A stretch of DNA of 52,367 nucleotides from Phycisphaerales bacterium (GCA_020847535.1 JADLBU010000032.1:1-52367), one strand, 5' to 3'; counted from the first letter of the stretch, positions 27,563 to 36,972 are shown. The notes: generated from the sequence alone by a model not told the origin. Program-made: numbers and translations.

Positions 27563-30500
27563 ATCCTTCATCTCATCCTGAGCCTTCTTCTTCGCCTTGA
27601 GCAACCGCGACATCCCCTCTCCCGGAGCAGCGGGGGCTTCCCCGGGTTGCGGCGCCTTGGGCTGCGCCGGCCTCCCAAGCAGATCCCCCATCTCCTTCTC
27701 CCCGCCAAGCACCCCCGCATCCGCACTCGCCGCTCGCGGAGCATCCTTCGGCGCTTCAAACTTCGCGCTCGCCGCATGCCGAACCTGCTCGTACACCTGC
27801 GCTGCCTCGCTCCCCCGCTCGCTCGCAGCCCTGTCCCCCCGCTCGACCATCTTCTTCCGCGCCTTCTCCCGCGCTGCCTGCAACCCCGCCATCTGCTGAC
27901 CCACCTTCACAGACCCGGGCCGCAAGAGCCCACGCACCTTCCTGACCATCAACGGCACATCCACCCGCACGCGCCTCACTCCCACATCCATCACAAACAG
28001 CCCGATCGCGCAGATCGCCACCGCCAGCCAGATCGGCGTGGTCGCCACCGGCATCGTCAAGCCCTCACGCGACCACAGCTTGTCCACCTCCGGCTTGCCC
28101 GTCAGCACCCGACCCTTGGTCATCTCCGCAACTTGCCGCAAGAGCGCCTCGTTGTCCTGCAGCGAACGGAACTCGTCCGCGAACGGCTTGCTGATCGCCG
28201 CCTGCACCGTCCCCTCCATCACCGACTCCACACCATCCAACCCCGTCGTCGGCGCTGCATACCGCAGATTCAACAAATGCGATCCCGCCGCCGATGTCCG
28301 CACCCGGCCCTCATACCTCCCGGGCCCGACCTGCCGCAGCGTGATGTCCTCACCACCCCCATCCGGCGCTGCCACGCGGCCGCTGAACCTCGCAAAGTTC
28401 ATCCGCTCACCGGCCGCATCCAGCGCCTCCACGCTCACGATCGTCTCATCCCCCCGCGTCTCGGTCGCCACATGCACGTTCGCCGACCCCGTCGGACGCA
28501 TCGCCCACCGCAGGTGCTGCTCCCAGAACTGCCGGTACGAAGCCCACCCCATCCACTGCGGATTCCACCGGCTCGCCCCATCGCTCGTATACGTAATCAC
28601 TCGGCCCAACCCGTGCTGCCACTGGGCCATGATCGGATCGTTCTCCTTCCCTCGCATCGTCACCTGCGACAGTCCCTCACGGTCCGCCGCCACCACGTAC
28701 CCGCCCACCGGCGGCACGCTCGTGATCCCCCGCATCGCCTCGCTCCCCGCCGATGACACCGCCGGAACGAACGGCGTCCCCTCCCAGATCAGCGACCGCT
28801 TGATCGTCTGCGCTTCCTTGATGAAGATCTGCGGGATCTGGGTCGCCGCGTTCCGCGGATCCACCTTGTAAAACTTCCCGCCCGTCCCATCCGCGATCGT
28901 CTTCATCCTCCCATCGTCCTGGAACGAGTGCGTCGCGCACGCCACCGTCGAGACCGTGATCTTCGCCGCCACGAACTTCGCCAACAGGTTCGCCGATGGC
29001 GGCGATGGATCCCCATCGCTGATCACGATCATGTGCTTCTGGCCCGCGCCCGCCGCAGAAAGCGACTTCAACGACAACTCAAACGACGGCGCAAAGTCCG
29101 GCATGTCCCCGAATTGCAGGTTCTGGATCGCACGCTTGGCCGCCGTCCCATCACCCACCTCGCTCAACGGGTACACCCAGTCCACACCGCTCGCCATCCG
29201 GAACTCGTTGATCCCGATCAGATCCAGCCGCGACAGCGCATTGACCGCCGACTCGCAGATCTTCTTCCCCAGGAACACCCCCTCGGGAATCTCAACCGAG
29301 TGAATCACCAGCGCCAATGCCCCCCGAGGCATCTGACGCTTCTGCGGCGGATCCAGCCGGATCGGCAGCGCATCCTCCAGCGGAGAGCCGATCCATCCAC
29401 CCGCCCCGAAGCTCCGCGGCCCCCCCAGCATCACCAGCCCGCCACCCACATCGTGAACGTACTGCTTCAGATCCTCCTGCTGCTGCAGGCTGAACAGATC
29501 CACCGACTCGTTCGCCAGCACGATCGCGTCGTACCCCGCAAGCTCCGTCAGGCTCCCGGGCATCTGCTCGGCCGTCCGCACATCCGTCCCGATCCGCGCC
29601 TCCGTCAACGCATCCACAAGCGCTGATGCATCCCCATTGATCTCACGCACCACCAGCACCTTCCCCTGCCCCGAGACAAACGTCACCGCCTCCGCCCGAT
29701 TGTTCTGCACCACCGCATCCCCGACGATCTGCCCACCCGCACCCACCTCCGGCTCAAAGATCGCCTCGAATTTCTGCGGCCCCGCAAGCCGCGTCCGGAT
29801 CGGCACCGTCAGCACGTTCGGACCCGCCTTCAACTCCACCGGTGTGCTCAACGCATCGCTGTCCGGATCCAGATCCACCGGCTGGCGATCCATCAGGATC
29901 GACAACCGCCCCCGCGCCGGCTTGGTCGCCTGCAACACTACCCGCAGCGACAGGTTCTCACCCATCCGCGCGGTCGACGGCGCGATCAACCGATCAACCA
30001 GCACCTCCGATGCATAGTCGTACGTCAACGGCAGAACATCGATCGGAATCCCCGCCGCCCGCGCTGCCTCCGCGGCACGCAGGATATTCCCCGATGTCTC
30101 GTTCCCATCGCTCGCGATCACGATCCGGTTCGCCGCGTCCGGCGGCACCACCGCCATCCCCAGCCGCACCCCCGCATCGATATTCGTCCCATCCACCGCC
30201 CCGATGTGCTGGCGCTCCACGCGATCCGTCTTGTCCGATGGCAGCGATTGCACGAACGAGTCCTTGGCGATCGTCACCACCCCCAGCCGGTCCGTCGGCC
30301 GCTCCTTCCCCTTCGCCGTCGCCTCCTCGACATACCGGTCCACATCCTTCTGGATGCTCCCCGGGATCGATTCGCTCGCGTCGATGATCATCGTCACCGC
30401 GACGTCCCGCGCCTCGGTTCGCCACTGCGGCTCGGCCATCGCCCCCGCAATCAGGCATATCACCAGGAGCCTCGCCCCCAGCGCCACCCATCGCGTCACC

Positions 30501-30652
30501 GGACCCAGCCCCGCCAGGCTCTTCCGACCCATCCACCACACCAGCCCGCCGCAGATCGGGATCAGGAGCAGCCAGACCGGCCTATCAAACTGCATCGGAC
30601 CCGCCACCAACGCGGCGAGCATCATCATCGGGCTTGCCGGACTCCCCATCAT
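27560..30652 (-). CDS. VWA and GATase-like domain membrane protein
   Basis: About 1,030 residues. The N-terminus has two or three membrane spans, 'RPVWLLLIPICGGLVWWMG' and 'VALGARLLVICLIAGAMA'. A VWA domain starts VTMIIDASESIPGS. The region 'YDAIVLANESVDLFSLQ...GGGLVMLGGPRSFGAGGW' is the GATase-like fold of this protein group. A second VWA-like segment, 'HMIVISDGDPS', follows, then Ig-like beta structure, a membrane span TPIWLAVAICAIGLFVMDV and a charged helical tail. The start ATG at 30652 overlaps the stop of the NHL gene as TGATG, with AAGGGGAG upstream. It is probably the large membrane partner of MoxR. Confidence 0.83.
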   Translation of the reverse strand: MMGSPASPMMMLAALVAGPMQFDRPVWLLLIPICGGLVWWMGRKSLAGLGPVTRWVALGARLLVICLIAGAMAEPQWRTEARDVAVTMIIDASESIPGSIQKDVDRYVEEATAKGKERPTDRLGVVTIAKDSFVQSLPSDKTDRVERQHIGAVDGTNIDAGVRLGMAVVPPDAANRIVIASDGNETSGNILRAAEAARAAGIPIDVLPLTYDYASEVLVDRLIAPSTARMGENLSLRVVLQATKPARGRLSILMDRQPVDLDPDSDALSTPVELKAGPNVLTVPIRTRLAGPQKFEAIFEPEVGAGGQIVGDAVVQNNRAEAVTFVSGQGKVLVVREINGDASALVDALTEARIGTDVRTAEQMPGSLTELAGYDAIVLANESVDLFSLQQQEDLKQYVHDVGGGLVMLGGPRSFGAGGWIGSPLEDALPIRLDPPQKRQMPRGALALVIHSVEIPEGVFLGKKICESAVNALSRLDLIGINEFRMASGVDWVYPLSEVGDGTAAKRAIQNLQFGDMPDFAPSFELSLKSLSAAGAGQKHMIVISDGDPSPPSANLLAKFVAAKITVSTVACATHSFQDDGRMKTIADGTGGKFYKVDPRNAATQIPQIFIKEAQTIKRSLIWEGTPFVPAVSSAGSEAMRGITSVPPVGGYVVAADREGLSQVTMRGKENDPIMAQWQHGLGRVITYTSDGASRWNPQWMGWASYRQFWEQHLRWAMRPTGSANVHVATETRGDETIVSVEALDAAGERMNFARFSGRVAAPDGGGEDITLRQVGPGRYEGRVRTSAAGSHLLNLRYAAPTTGLDGVESVMEGTVQAAISKPFADEFRSLQDNEALLRQVAEMTKGRVLTGKPEVDKLWSREGLTMPVATTPIWLAVAICAIGLFVMDVGVRRVRVDVPLMVRKVRGLLRPGSVKVGQQMAGLQAAREKARKKMVERGDRAASERGSEAAQVYEQVRHAASAKFEAPKDAPRAASADAGVLGGEKEMGDLLGRPAQPKAPQPGEAPAAPGEGMSRLLKAKKKAQDEMKD

Positions 30653-31824
30653 CAAGGGCTCCCCTTCGCGATCCCGGATCCCCATCCCGCATCCGCTCGC
30701 TTCACATCCGAGTGGATGCCCGCCGCCTGCGCCACCACCACTCGGTTGTTCTGTGAATCCAGCACGAAGACATCATCCCCCACCACCGTCACCGCCCACG
30801 GATTGATCAGGTGCCCCGGCCCACGCCCGGCCCCGCCGAAACTCCCCAGCCCCTTCCCCGTTGCCAGGTCCACATGCTGCACGCGGTTGTTCCCGAACTC
30901 GGCGACCATCCCCGTCCCATCACCCAGGAGGCACAACCCGTAAGGGTACTTGAACTGACCCGGACCGTCCCCGGCCGTCTCCGGCGAGCCGATCCACGCG
31001 ATTAGTTTCCCCTCCAGTGTGAACCGCCCGATCCGGTGATTGCACGCATCCGCAACCACCAGCTCCAATCCATCCCCTCCCCCACCCCGCCCGATCTCGA
31101 TCGACTGCGGCCGATTGAATTCGATCCGCTCCGCGCTCGATCCCTCCCCGAACACTCCAAACGAGAACGCAAACGCGTACGTCCCCTTCCCATCCGGCTC
31201 CCACACCGTGATCCGGTCATTCCCCCCGTACTCGCTCACGTACACCCGCTGGATCTTCTTCCCCGCGTCATCCATCAGCACAGCGACATCCGTCGGGTAC
31301 ACGAACTGCCCCGGCCCCTCCCCGTAGCTCCCGAACTCCGCGATCACCGGAGGCTGTCCCGGCAAGAACATCTCCCGCCCCGCCACACCTTCCCCCGGAA
31401 CCTCCGGCATCCGGTACGCCACCACCCGGTGATAGTGCGTATCCGGCACCCACACCAGCATTTCGCCATCATCCCCGGGCGCGATCGTCACACCCGTCGG
31501 CTTGCCCAACAGATACTCCGGCATCACCCACCCGCCCGCACACTTCCCCGTTTCCGCATCCACCCTCTGCACCCGCGCTGACTTATCCACCACCCACAGG
31601 TACTTCCCATCAAAGTCCATCGCACGCGGATACGCGAACTGACCGGGCGCGGTCCCGACCTCACCCAGGATGCGCACCACCTCCAAAGGTTCCGTCTTCT
31701 CCCCCCCCGCTCGCCGCGAACACCCCCCCACCAGCACACACGCGCACGCAGCCACCAGCACCCCCTCGCGCAGGATCCGCCCGCCTCCTCCCCGCTCCTC
31801 AGTCTGTCGCCCGAGATTCGCCAT
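30652..31824 (-). CDS. NHL-repeat lipoprotein
   Basis: Starting at ATG 31824, a lipoprotein signal, 'GVLVAACACVLVGGCSRR', puts the lipidated Cys near 35. At least five beta-propeller blades follow, each with a GQF or PxG lead: TAPGQFAYPRAMDFD, GPGQFVYPTDVAV, FNRPQSIEIG, GPGQFKYPYGLCL and GPGHLINPWAVTV, several with 'NNRV' ends. NHL propellers bind proteins, glycans or RNA; here it would be an envelope binding subunit. Its stop overlaps the start of the VWA/GATase gene, so the two are probably co-translated. The ORF extends to 31893, but those residues look non-coding. Confidence 0.85.
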   Translation of the reverse strand: MANLGRQTEERGGGGRILREGVLVAACACVLVGGCSRRAGGEKTEPLEVVRILGEVGTAPGQFAYPRAMDFDGKYLWVVDKSARVQRVDAETGKCAGGWVMPEYLLGKPTGVTIAPGDDGEMLVWVPDTHYHRVVAYRMPEVPGEGVAGREMFLPGQPPVIAEFGSYGEGPGQFVYPTDVAVLMDDAGKKIQRVYVSEYGGNDRITVWEPDGKGTYAFAFSFGVFGEGSSAERIEFNRPQSIEIGRGGGGDGLELVVADACNHRIGRFTLEGKLIAWIGSPETAGDGPGQFKYPYGLCLLGDGTGMVAEFGNNRVQHVDLATGKGLGSFGGAGRGPGHLINPWAVTVVGDDVFVLDSQNNRVVVAQAAGIHSDVKRADAGWGSGIAKGSP

Positions 31825-31884
31825 CAGCCTCACATCGTACTTACTCGCCCACCACCCCGAAGATGCACCTACCCCATCTAGTGG

Positions 31885-31903
31885 CACAGGCATCCTGCCT
31901 GTG
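31885..31903. repeat. Family A hairpin, copy 2
   Basis: CACAGGCATCCTGCCTGTG has an 8-bp perfect stem and a 3-base loop. It sits in the 43-base gap between the permease and NHL genes. It is identical to the copies at 22139-22157 and 44104-44122. Confidence 0.85.
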
Positions 31904-31936
31904 TTTCTATCCCATCTACTGCCTTTTTGTACATCT

Positions 31937-33634
31937 CTATTCCACCCCCCCTCCCCGCCTCCCCATCAACCACCCCGCCACCGCCACTCCCCCCGCCACC
32001 ACCAACCCTCCCCCGATCAGCCACACCCCCGCCGCCGACAGATCCTCCATCCGCGCATAGTGCAGAAACTGCAGGATCCGCCTCGCCAGCGAATCCACAC
32101 CCGGCGGCGACACCATCACCGTCGACTCAATCTCGTGCAGGCTCATCAGCCCCGTGATCACCCCCGCGATCGGGCCCACCACCCACACCGGAATCCCCCC
32201 CTGCGCGCACGCCCACCACCACACCCGCACACCCCCTCCCCCATCCACCATCCGCTGCATCCGCCGCTCCACCGGCTCCAGCCCCGCAACCCAGCACCCC
32301 ATGATCGCCGGCACCCAGCAGAACCTCGCTGCATGCGCCAGCACCACGATCCAGTACGAATCGCCCACCCACCGGGTTTGTTCCCACCCCCATCCGCCAA
32401 TCCAAGCCCGGTTCACCATCGTCCCGACGATCACCCCCGGCGCAAGCCCCGCAATCCCCAGGCTCATCACCACCCACCTCAACACACCGCGCCCCCGACC
32501 CCCACCCATTCCCGCCGATCCAACCACCCAGCACCCCACGCACACCACCGCCCCCACCACTCCCACCATCACAGCCACCAGCACGCTCCAGCTCGCCGCA
32601 TCCGCATTCACCCGCCAGAACACCGCCAGCGACGTCACCTCACGGATCGACCACGCAAACAACACCAGCGGCGCCACCGTCCCCGCAAGAAGAACCACCG
32701 CGCTCACCACCAGACTCCACACCCCACCCCTCCTCCCCCACTTCGTCTCTCCCTCTCTCCACCTCTTCGCCTCCTCTCCACCTTCCCCCGCCATCCTCCA
32801 CGATCCCACCGCGCGCACCGCAATCACCCACCCACCGATCCCACCCACCACAAGCAGCGGCGCTGACAACATCCAGATCCGCCACCGCTCACCCTCACCC
32901 GTGTTGTCGATCGCAAACCACAGCTTGATCCCCCACGTATCCATCTGCGCCAAATGCGTCGGGATCGCCGACCCCAACATCAACATCCCCACCACACCCA
33001 CGCCCACCGCGATCGGACATCGCATCACCCCCACCAGCACCCGCTGCCTCCGCCACCACCCCGCCCCATCCACACGCAGCGACTCCATCACCCCCTCATC
33101 CACCCGGCTCGCCGCCAACCCCAGCACCACCCCCGCCACCGGCCAGCACCACAGCGACAATCCCAAAAACGCCAGCACCTTCCCCGCATACACCGGCGCA
33201 TCCGGCCACCCCTCATGCGCTGCCCGCGCCAGCCAGTCCCCGATCCGCGTCCCAGGCGCGCGCACCAACCCATACCCCGCATACGCGAGATAGCTCGGCA
33301 TGCACATCGGCGCCACCAGCCACACGATCCCCGATCGCCCAAACTTCCGTATCCCCCACGCCGCCGGCCATCCCAGCAACGTCGCCGTCACCCCAATCCC
33401 CAACGACCACCCGATCGTCCTCACCACCACCGCCACCGACACCAGCGATTCCCACGAAGCCAGATCCGCGATCACCCCAACACCACCCCCACTGCCACCC
33501 TCCATCAACCCCTTCACCACCCCCATCGCCGCCACACCCACCGGCAAAACCACAACCACACCCACCACCAAAAGCAGCATCGCCATCACGATCGCAACAC
33601 CCCAACCAACCCTCAAACCCGCCCGCTGCCTCAT
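31937..33634 (-). CDS. Two-module ABC permease, FbpB (iron(III)) type
   Basis: The 565-residue protein has about twelve hydrophobic segments in two halves. Each half carries a cytoplasmic loop like the EAA motif of binding-protein-dependent permeases: 'ASRVDEGVMESLRVDGAGWWRR' near 180 and 'AGLEPVERRMQRMVDGGGG' near 460. Fusion of two permease modules is typical of iron(III) and some thiamine importers. No ATPase of that class or periplasmic binding protein lies beside it, so its partners are elsewhere or the gene is an orphan. The linker between halves, EEAKRWREGETKWG, is low-complexity. The protein is unusually rich in Val and Gly, as expected from the strand's base bias. Confidence 0.75.
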   Translation of the reverse strand: MRQRAGLRVGWGVAIVMAMLLLVVGVVVVLPVGVAAMGVVKGLMEGGSGGGVGVIADLASWESLVSVAVVVRTIGWSLGIGVTATLLGWPAAWGIRKFGRSGIVWLVAPMCMPSYLAYAGYGLVRAPGTRIGDWLARAAHEGWPDAPVYAGKVLAFLGLSLWCWPVAGVVLGLAASRVDEGVMESLRVDGAGWWRRQRVLVGVMRCPIAVGVGVVGMLMLGSAIPTHLAQMDTWGIKLWFAIDNTGEGERWRIWMLSAPLLVVGGIGGWVIAVRAVGSWRMAGEGGEEAKRWREGETKWGRRGGVWSLVVSAVVLLAGTVAPLVLFAWSIREVTSLAVFWRVNADAASWSVLVAVMVGVVGAVVCVGCWVVGSAGMGGGRGRGVLRWVVMSLGIAGLAPGVIVGTMVNRAWIGGWGWEQTRWVGDSYWIVVLAHAARFCWVPAIMGCWVAGLEPVERRMQRMVDGGGGVRVWWWACAQGGIPVWVVGPIAGVITGLMSLHEIESTVMVSPPGVDSLARRILQFLHYARMEDLSAAGVWLIGGGLVVAGGVAVAGWLMGRRGGGVE

Positions 33635-33771
33635 GCAGTCACTGTACCGCCGGCCGCGCGCACGATGACCTGTTCACGATCATCCGTTCCCCGCATAGAG
33701 CGCAGACCCGCCCCCTTGCCGATCCTGCTCGCGCCTCCTCGAGCCTCCCGCTCCTCCTCGTCCCCCTCCTC

Positions 33772-33855
33772 GCCCCTGAAAGGGGCGCCCGTTGGTTGCC
33801 AGCGGCGCAGCCGCTGGAAGCGCCTCCTCTGGGTTACTTCGCCCATGGAATGGGC
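33772..33855. repeat. Composite hairpin array (family C)
   Basis: Three hairpins in a row: GCCCCTGAAAGGGGC (33772-33786), CCAGCGGC-GCA-GCCGCTGG (33799-33817) and GCCCATGGAATGGGC (33841-33855), joined by 'gcccgttggtt'. The same order is seen at 48294-48378. The surrounding gap 33635-33928, between divergent genes, shows no clear promoter. Confidence 0.8.
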
Positions 33856-33928
33856 GCGCAAAACCACCTTCATCCAAACCGATCCCATCCTGCCCCGCTC
33901 ACGCTCTCAACCCTACTAGACTCCAACC

Positions 33929-36097
33929 TTGCCCGCCCCCACCGACATCCTTTCCTCACACGGCCCTCTCGCCGCCGTCCTCGGCGCCAAGTTCGAACCC
34001 CGCCCCGAGCAGCTCGACATGGCGCGCGCAGTCTCCGAAACGCTCGCCAACCGCACCCACCTCCTCGTCGAAGCCGGCACCGGCGTCGGCAAATCCTTCG
34101 CCTACCTCGTCCCCGCGATCCTCCGCGCCATCGAGCACAACGAAACCATCCTGCTCGCCACCAACACGATCGCCCTCCAAGAACAACTCATCACCAAGGA
34201 CATCCCCCTCCTCCGCGAAATCCTCGACCCCCAACCCCCGCCCTCCGACGATCCCTCTCTCCCTCCACCCACACCCAAGCTCCGCCCCGTCCTCGTCAAA
34301 GGCCGCGGCAACTACATCAGCATCCGCCGACTCAAGCTCGCAAGCCAACGGCAAGACCGCCTCTTCCCCGATCCCGCCTCGCGCCGCTCGCTCCATCAAG
34401 TCGAAGAGTGGGCGTACGAAACCCGCGATGGCACCCTCTCCACCCTCCCCCAGCTCGAACGCCCCGGCATCTGGGACAAAGTGCAATCCGACTCCGGCAA
34501 CTGCATGGGCCGAAAGTGCCCCGACTACGAATCCTGCTTCTACCAATCCGCTCGCCGCGCCATGGAAGGCGCCAACCTCCTGGTCTGCAACCACGCCCTC
34601 TTCTTCTCCGATCTCGCCCTCCGCGCCCAGGAAGTCGGCTTCCTCCCCAAGTACGACCACGTCATCCTCGATGAAGCCCACGGCGTAGAAGACACCGCCG
34701 CCGACCACTTCGGAATCTCACTCTCCGAAGGCCGCATCAACCACCTCCTCACCACCCTCTACCACCCACGCACCGGACGCGGCTACCTCCCCCAGCTCGG
34801 CCTGCTCGCCGGCGATACCGAATCCGTCGAACGCGCGGTCCGCCTCACCCTCGATGCCTTGGATGCCTCGCGCCTCTTCTTCGAGCAGCTCGCCGAGATC
34901 GCCCAGCGCATCTCCCAATCCAAAGACCCCCGCAGCGCAACGCCACAGAACTGGCGCACACACAACGCCGCCTCCGCACGCATCCGCGAACCGGGAATCA
35001 CCGACAACCTCCTCACCCCGGCGATGAACAACCTCACCGTCCGCCTCCGCTCACTCCGCGAAGCGTGCAAGAGCGACCAGGACCAGTACGAGCTCAACGC
35101 CTACGCGATCCGCGCCTCAGAGATCGCCGATGATGCCGCCGCACTCATCGACCAGACTCTCCCCGGCTGCGCCTACTGGATCGAATCCTCCCCACCCTCC
35201 GAAGACTCCCACTTCCAGCGCGTCACGCTCGCCTGCTCCCCCATCGAAGTCGCCCCCATCCTCAAGGGTCGCCTGTTCGACCAGCCCCACTCCGTCATCC
35301 TCACCAGCGCCACCCTCTCCACGCGCCGCGTAAAAGAAGACGAAACCCGCGAGTCCGCCGAGATGGCTTTTTCCCACACCATCTCGCGCCTGGGCGCAGA
35401 AGGCGCCCGCACCCTCCAGCTCGGCAGCCCCTTCGACCACTCCACCCAGGCCCAGCTCGTCATCGACACCACCGTCGGCGAACAGTCCGCTCGCACCAGC
35501 TCCTTCTTCCCCGACGATGCCCCCGCCCGCTCCACTCCCGCCCCCACCTACACCGATCGCCTCTCCGATCGCATCCTCCACCACCTCCGACAGACCGATG
35601 GCGGCGCCTTCGTCCTCTTCACCAGCTTCGCGACCCTCAACGCTGTCGCTCGCCGACTCCGCCCTCCACTCAACAACCTCAACCTCCCCATGTACGCCCA
35701 GGGCCTCGATGGCTCCCGCCAAACCATCCTCGAAAAGTTCCGCGAGGATGAACGCTCCGTCCTCCTCGGCGCAGCCTCCTTCTGGCAAGGTGTCGATGTT
35801 CGCGGCCGCGGCCTCCGCAACGTCATCATCACCAAGCTCCCCTTCGATCCCCCCGATCGCCCACTCACCGAAGCCCGCACCGAGCTCATGCAATCCCGCG
35901 GCCAGGATCCCTTCCGCGAAGATGCCCTCCCGCGCGCCATCATGAAGTTCAAGCAAGGCTTCGGCCGGCTCATCCGCTCCAAAACCGACTCCGGCCAGGT
36001 CGTCGTCCTCGACGCCCGACTCCTCACCGCCCGCTACGGCAAACAATTCCTGCTCGCCCTCCCCGATGGCCTCAACATCACCCGCCTCACTCAGTAA
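33929..36097 (+). CDS. DinG/XPD-like ATP-dependent helicase
   Basis: The 722-residue protein is a superfamily 2 helicase. Walker A is EAGTGVGKS near 48-56. Four Cys that could bind an iron-sulphur cluster lie near 191-220 (CMGRKC, C in YESC, C in VCNH), the DEAH box ILDEAH is near 247, and the C-terminal motifs include 'SFWQGVDVRGRGLRNVIITKLPF' and 'GRLIRSKTDSGQVVVLDAR'. DinG-type enzymes unwind DNA 5' to 3' in repair. The only possible start ahead of the conserved N-terminus is TTG 33929, because a TAG lies in frame at 33917. No Shine-Dalgarno is seen. Confidence 0.88.
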   Translation: MPAPTDILSSHGPLAAVLGAKFEPRPEQLDMARAVSETLANRTHLLVEAGTGVGKSFAYLVPAILRAIEHNETILLATNTIALQEQLITKDIPLLREILDPQPPPSDDPSLPPPTPKLRPVLVKGRGNYISIRRLKLASQRQDRLFPDPASRRSLHQVEEWAYETRDGTLSTLPQLERPGIWDKVQSDSGNCMGRKCPDYESCFYQSARRAMEGANLLVCNHALFFSDLALRAQEVGFLPKYDHVILDEAHGVEDTAADHFGISLSEGRINHLLTTLYHPRTGRGYLPQLGLLAGDTESVERAVRLTLDALDASRLFFEQLAEIAQRISQSKDPRSATPQNWRTHNAASARIREPGITDNLLTPAMNNLTVRLRSLREACKSDQDQYELNAYAIRASEIADDAAALIDQTLPGCAYWIESSPPSEDSHFQRVTLACSPIEVAPILKGRLFDQPHSVILTSATLSTRRVKEDETRESAEMAFSHTISRLGAEGARTLQLGSPFDHSTQAQLVIDTTVGEQSARTSSFFPDDAPARSTPAPTYTDRLSDRILHHLRQTDGGAFVLFTSFATLNAVARRLRPPLNNLNLPMYAQGLDGSRQTILEKFREDERSVLLGAASFWQGVDVRGRGLRNVIITKLPFDPPDRPLTEARTELMQSRGQDPFREDALPRAIMKFKQGFGRLIRSKTDSGQVVVLDARLLTARYGKQFLLALPDGLNITRLTQ

Positions 36098-36224
36098 GCC
36101 CTCCCTCCCCGCGTCTTCTCCGCGCCTCTGTGTTCCAGTCTTCTCTTCCTTATGTGCCGCTGTGCAAATGCTCCCTCCTGATTTGCCCTTTGCCCTTTGA
36201 ACATTGCCCTTTCTACCCTCCCCC

Positions 36225-36773
36225 ATGCCCTCCCCCCCAGTCCACGGCTCCAGTATCAATCTCCCCTACCGCCTTGCCTGCCTCTGCGATCTCCGCGATG
36301 AACAGGGCCGAATCCTCCTCCTCCGCCGCGCCAAGGCACCCAACCAGGGCCTCTGCTCACCCATCGGCGGAAAGCTCGACGTCGCCACCGGCGAATCACC
36401 CGCCCAATGTGCTCGCCGCGAAATCATGGAAGAAGCCGGCATCGACATCCCCATCGATCGCCTCCACCTCCTCGGCCTCATCTCCGAAACCGCCTTCGAA
36501 GGCCGCGGCCACTGGCTCCTCTTCTATTACCTCGTCAAAGGCCCGGTGAACGTCCCCGCCCACGACATGCCCGAAGGCCGACTCGACTGGTTCCACCCCC
36601 ACGAGATCGATGAATTGCCCCTCCCCGAAAGCGATCGCCTCATCATCAACCCGCTCGTCCGCAAGCACGAGAAGACCGGCCCGCGCGGCGAACCAGGCTT
36701 CTTCGCCGTCCACATCGACTGCATCGGCGACACCATGACCTGGAAGATCGAGCAGGAAACCCTCCCCCACTGA
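36225..36773 (+). CDS. Nudix hydrolase
   Basis: From ATG 36225 the product is 182 residues. The Nudix box is complete: GGKLDVATGESP then REIMEEAGI, fitting Gx5Ex7REUxEExGU, near residues 45-70. The N-terminal strand 'YRLACLCDLRDEQGRILLLRRA' and the 'WFHPHEIDELPLPESDR' segment fit an ADP-ribose or nucleotide pyrophosphatase. The exact substrate is not visible. It follows the helicase gene by 127 bases of repeat-rich sequence, including ttgccctttgccctttgaac just before the start. Confidence 0.85.
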   Translation: MPSPPVHGSSINLPYRLACLCDLRDEQGRILLLRRAKAPNQGLCSPIGGKLDVATGESPAQCARREIMEEAGIDIPIDRLHLLGLISETAFEGRGHWLLFYYLVKGPVNVPAHDMPEGRLDWFHPHEIDELPLPESDRLIINPLVRKHEKTGPRGEPGFFAVHIDCIGDTMTWKIEQETLPH

Positions 36774-36774
36774 C

Positions 36775-36972
36775 GTGCCACCGACTTGCCTGTCTTCAGG
36801 CAAGCCGGTGCCGATCTACCCCACGCCTACATAGCCATCTACCCCAATCGCTATCCGCGCGATCCCCCCACACCCACGCGCCACGGCTTGTCCCGAAGGG
36901 CAAGCCGTGTCTTGGCTCCCCACTCTCCCCCAGGGAGCGTCGGCAAGGCTCTGCGAAGCCGGTGAGGGCTCT
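36775..36972. repeat. Cluster of family B and D palindromes
   Basis: Two family B hairpins, 36775-36813 (CTTGCCTG and CAGGCAAG arms, with imperfect outer arms) and CACGGCTTG (36883-36891) with CAAGCCGTG (36902-36910), precede a family D unit (36921-36972). The gap 36774-37047 separates convergent genes and holds no ORF I would support. Such hairpins could act as transcript ends. Confidence 0.75.

Noticed and set aside
34845..34885. 'gatgccttggatgcctcgcg' in the helicase gene as a third in-gene repeat copy
   Set aside because: The match is short and the residues LDALDASRLFFEQL fit the normal helical region, with no visible extra length.
35117..36259. Minus-strand ORF of 380 residues opposite the helicase
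   Set aside because: Composition is that of an antisense shadow, and the helicase C-terminal motifs lie on the plus strand.
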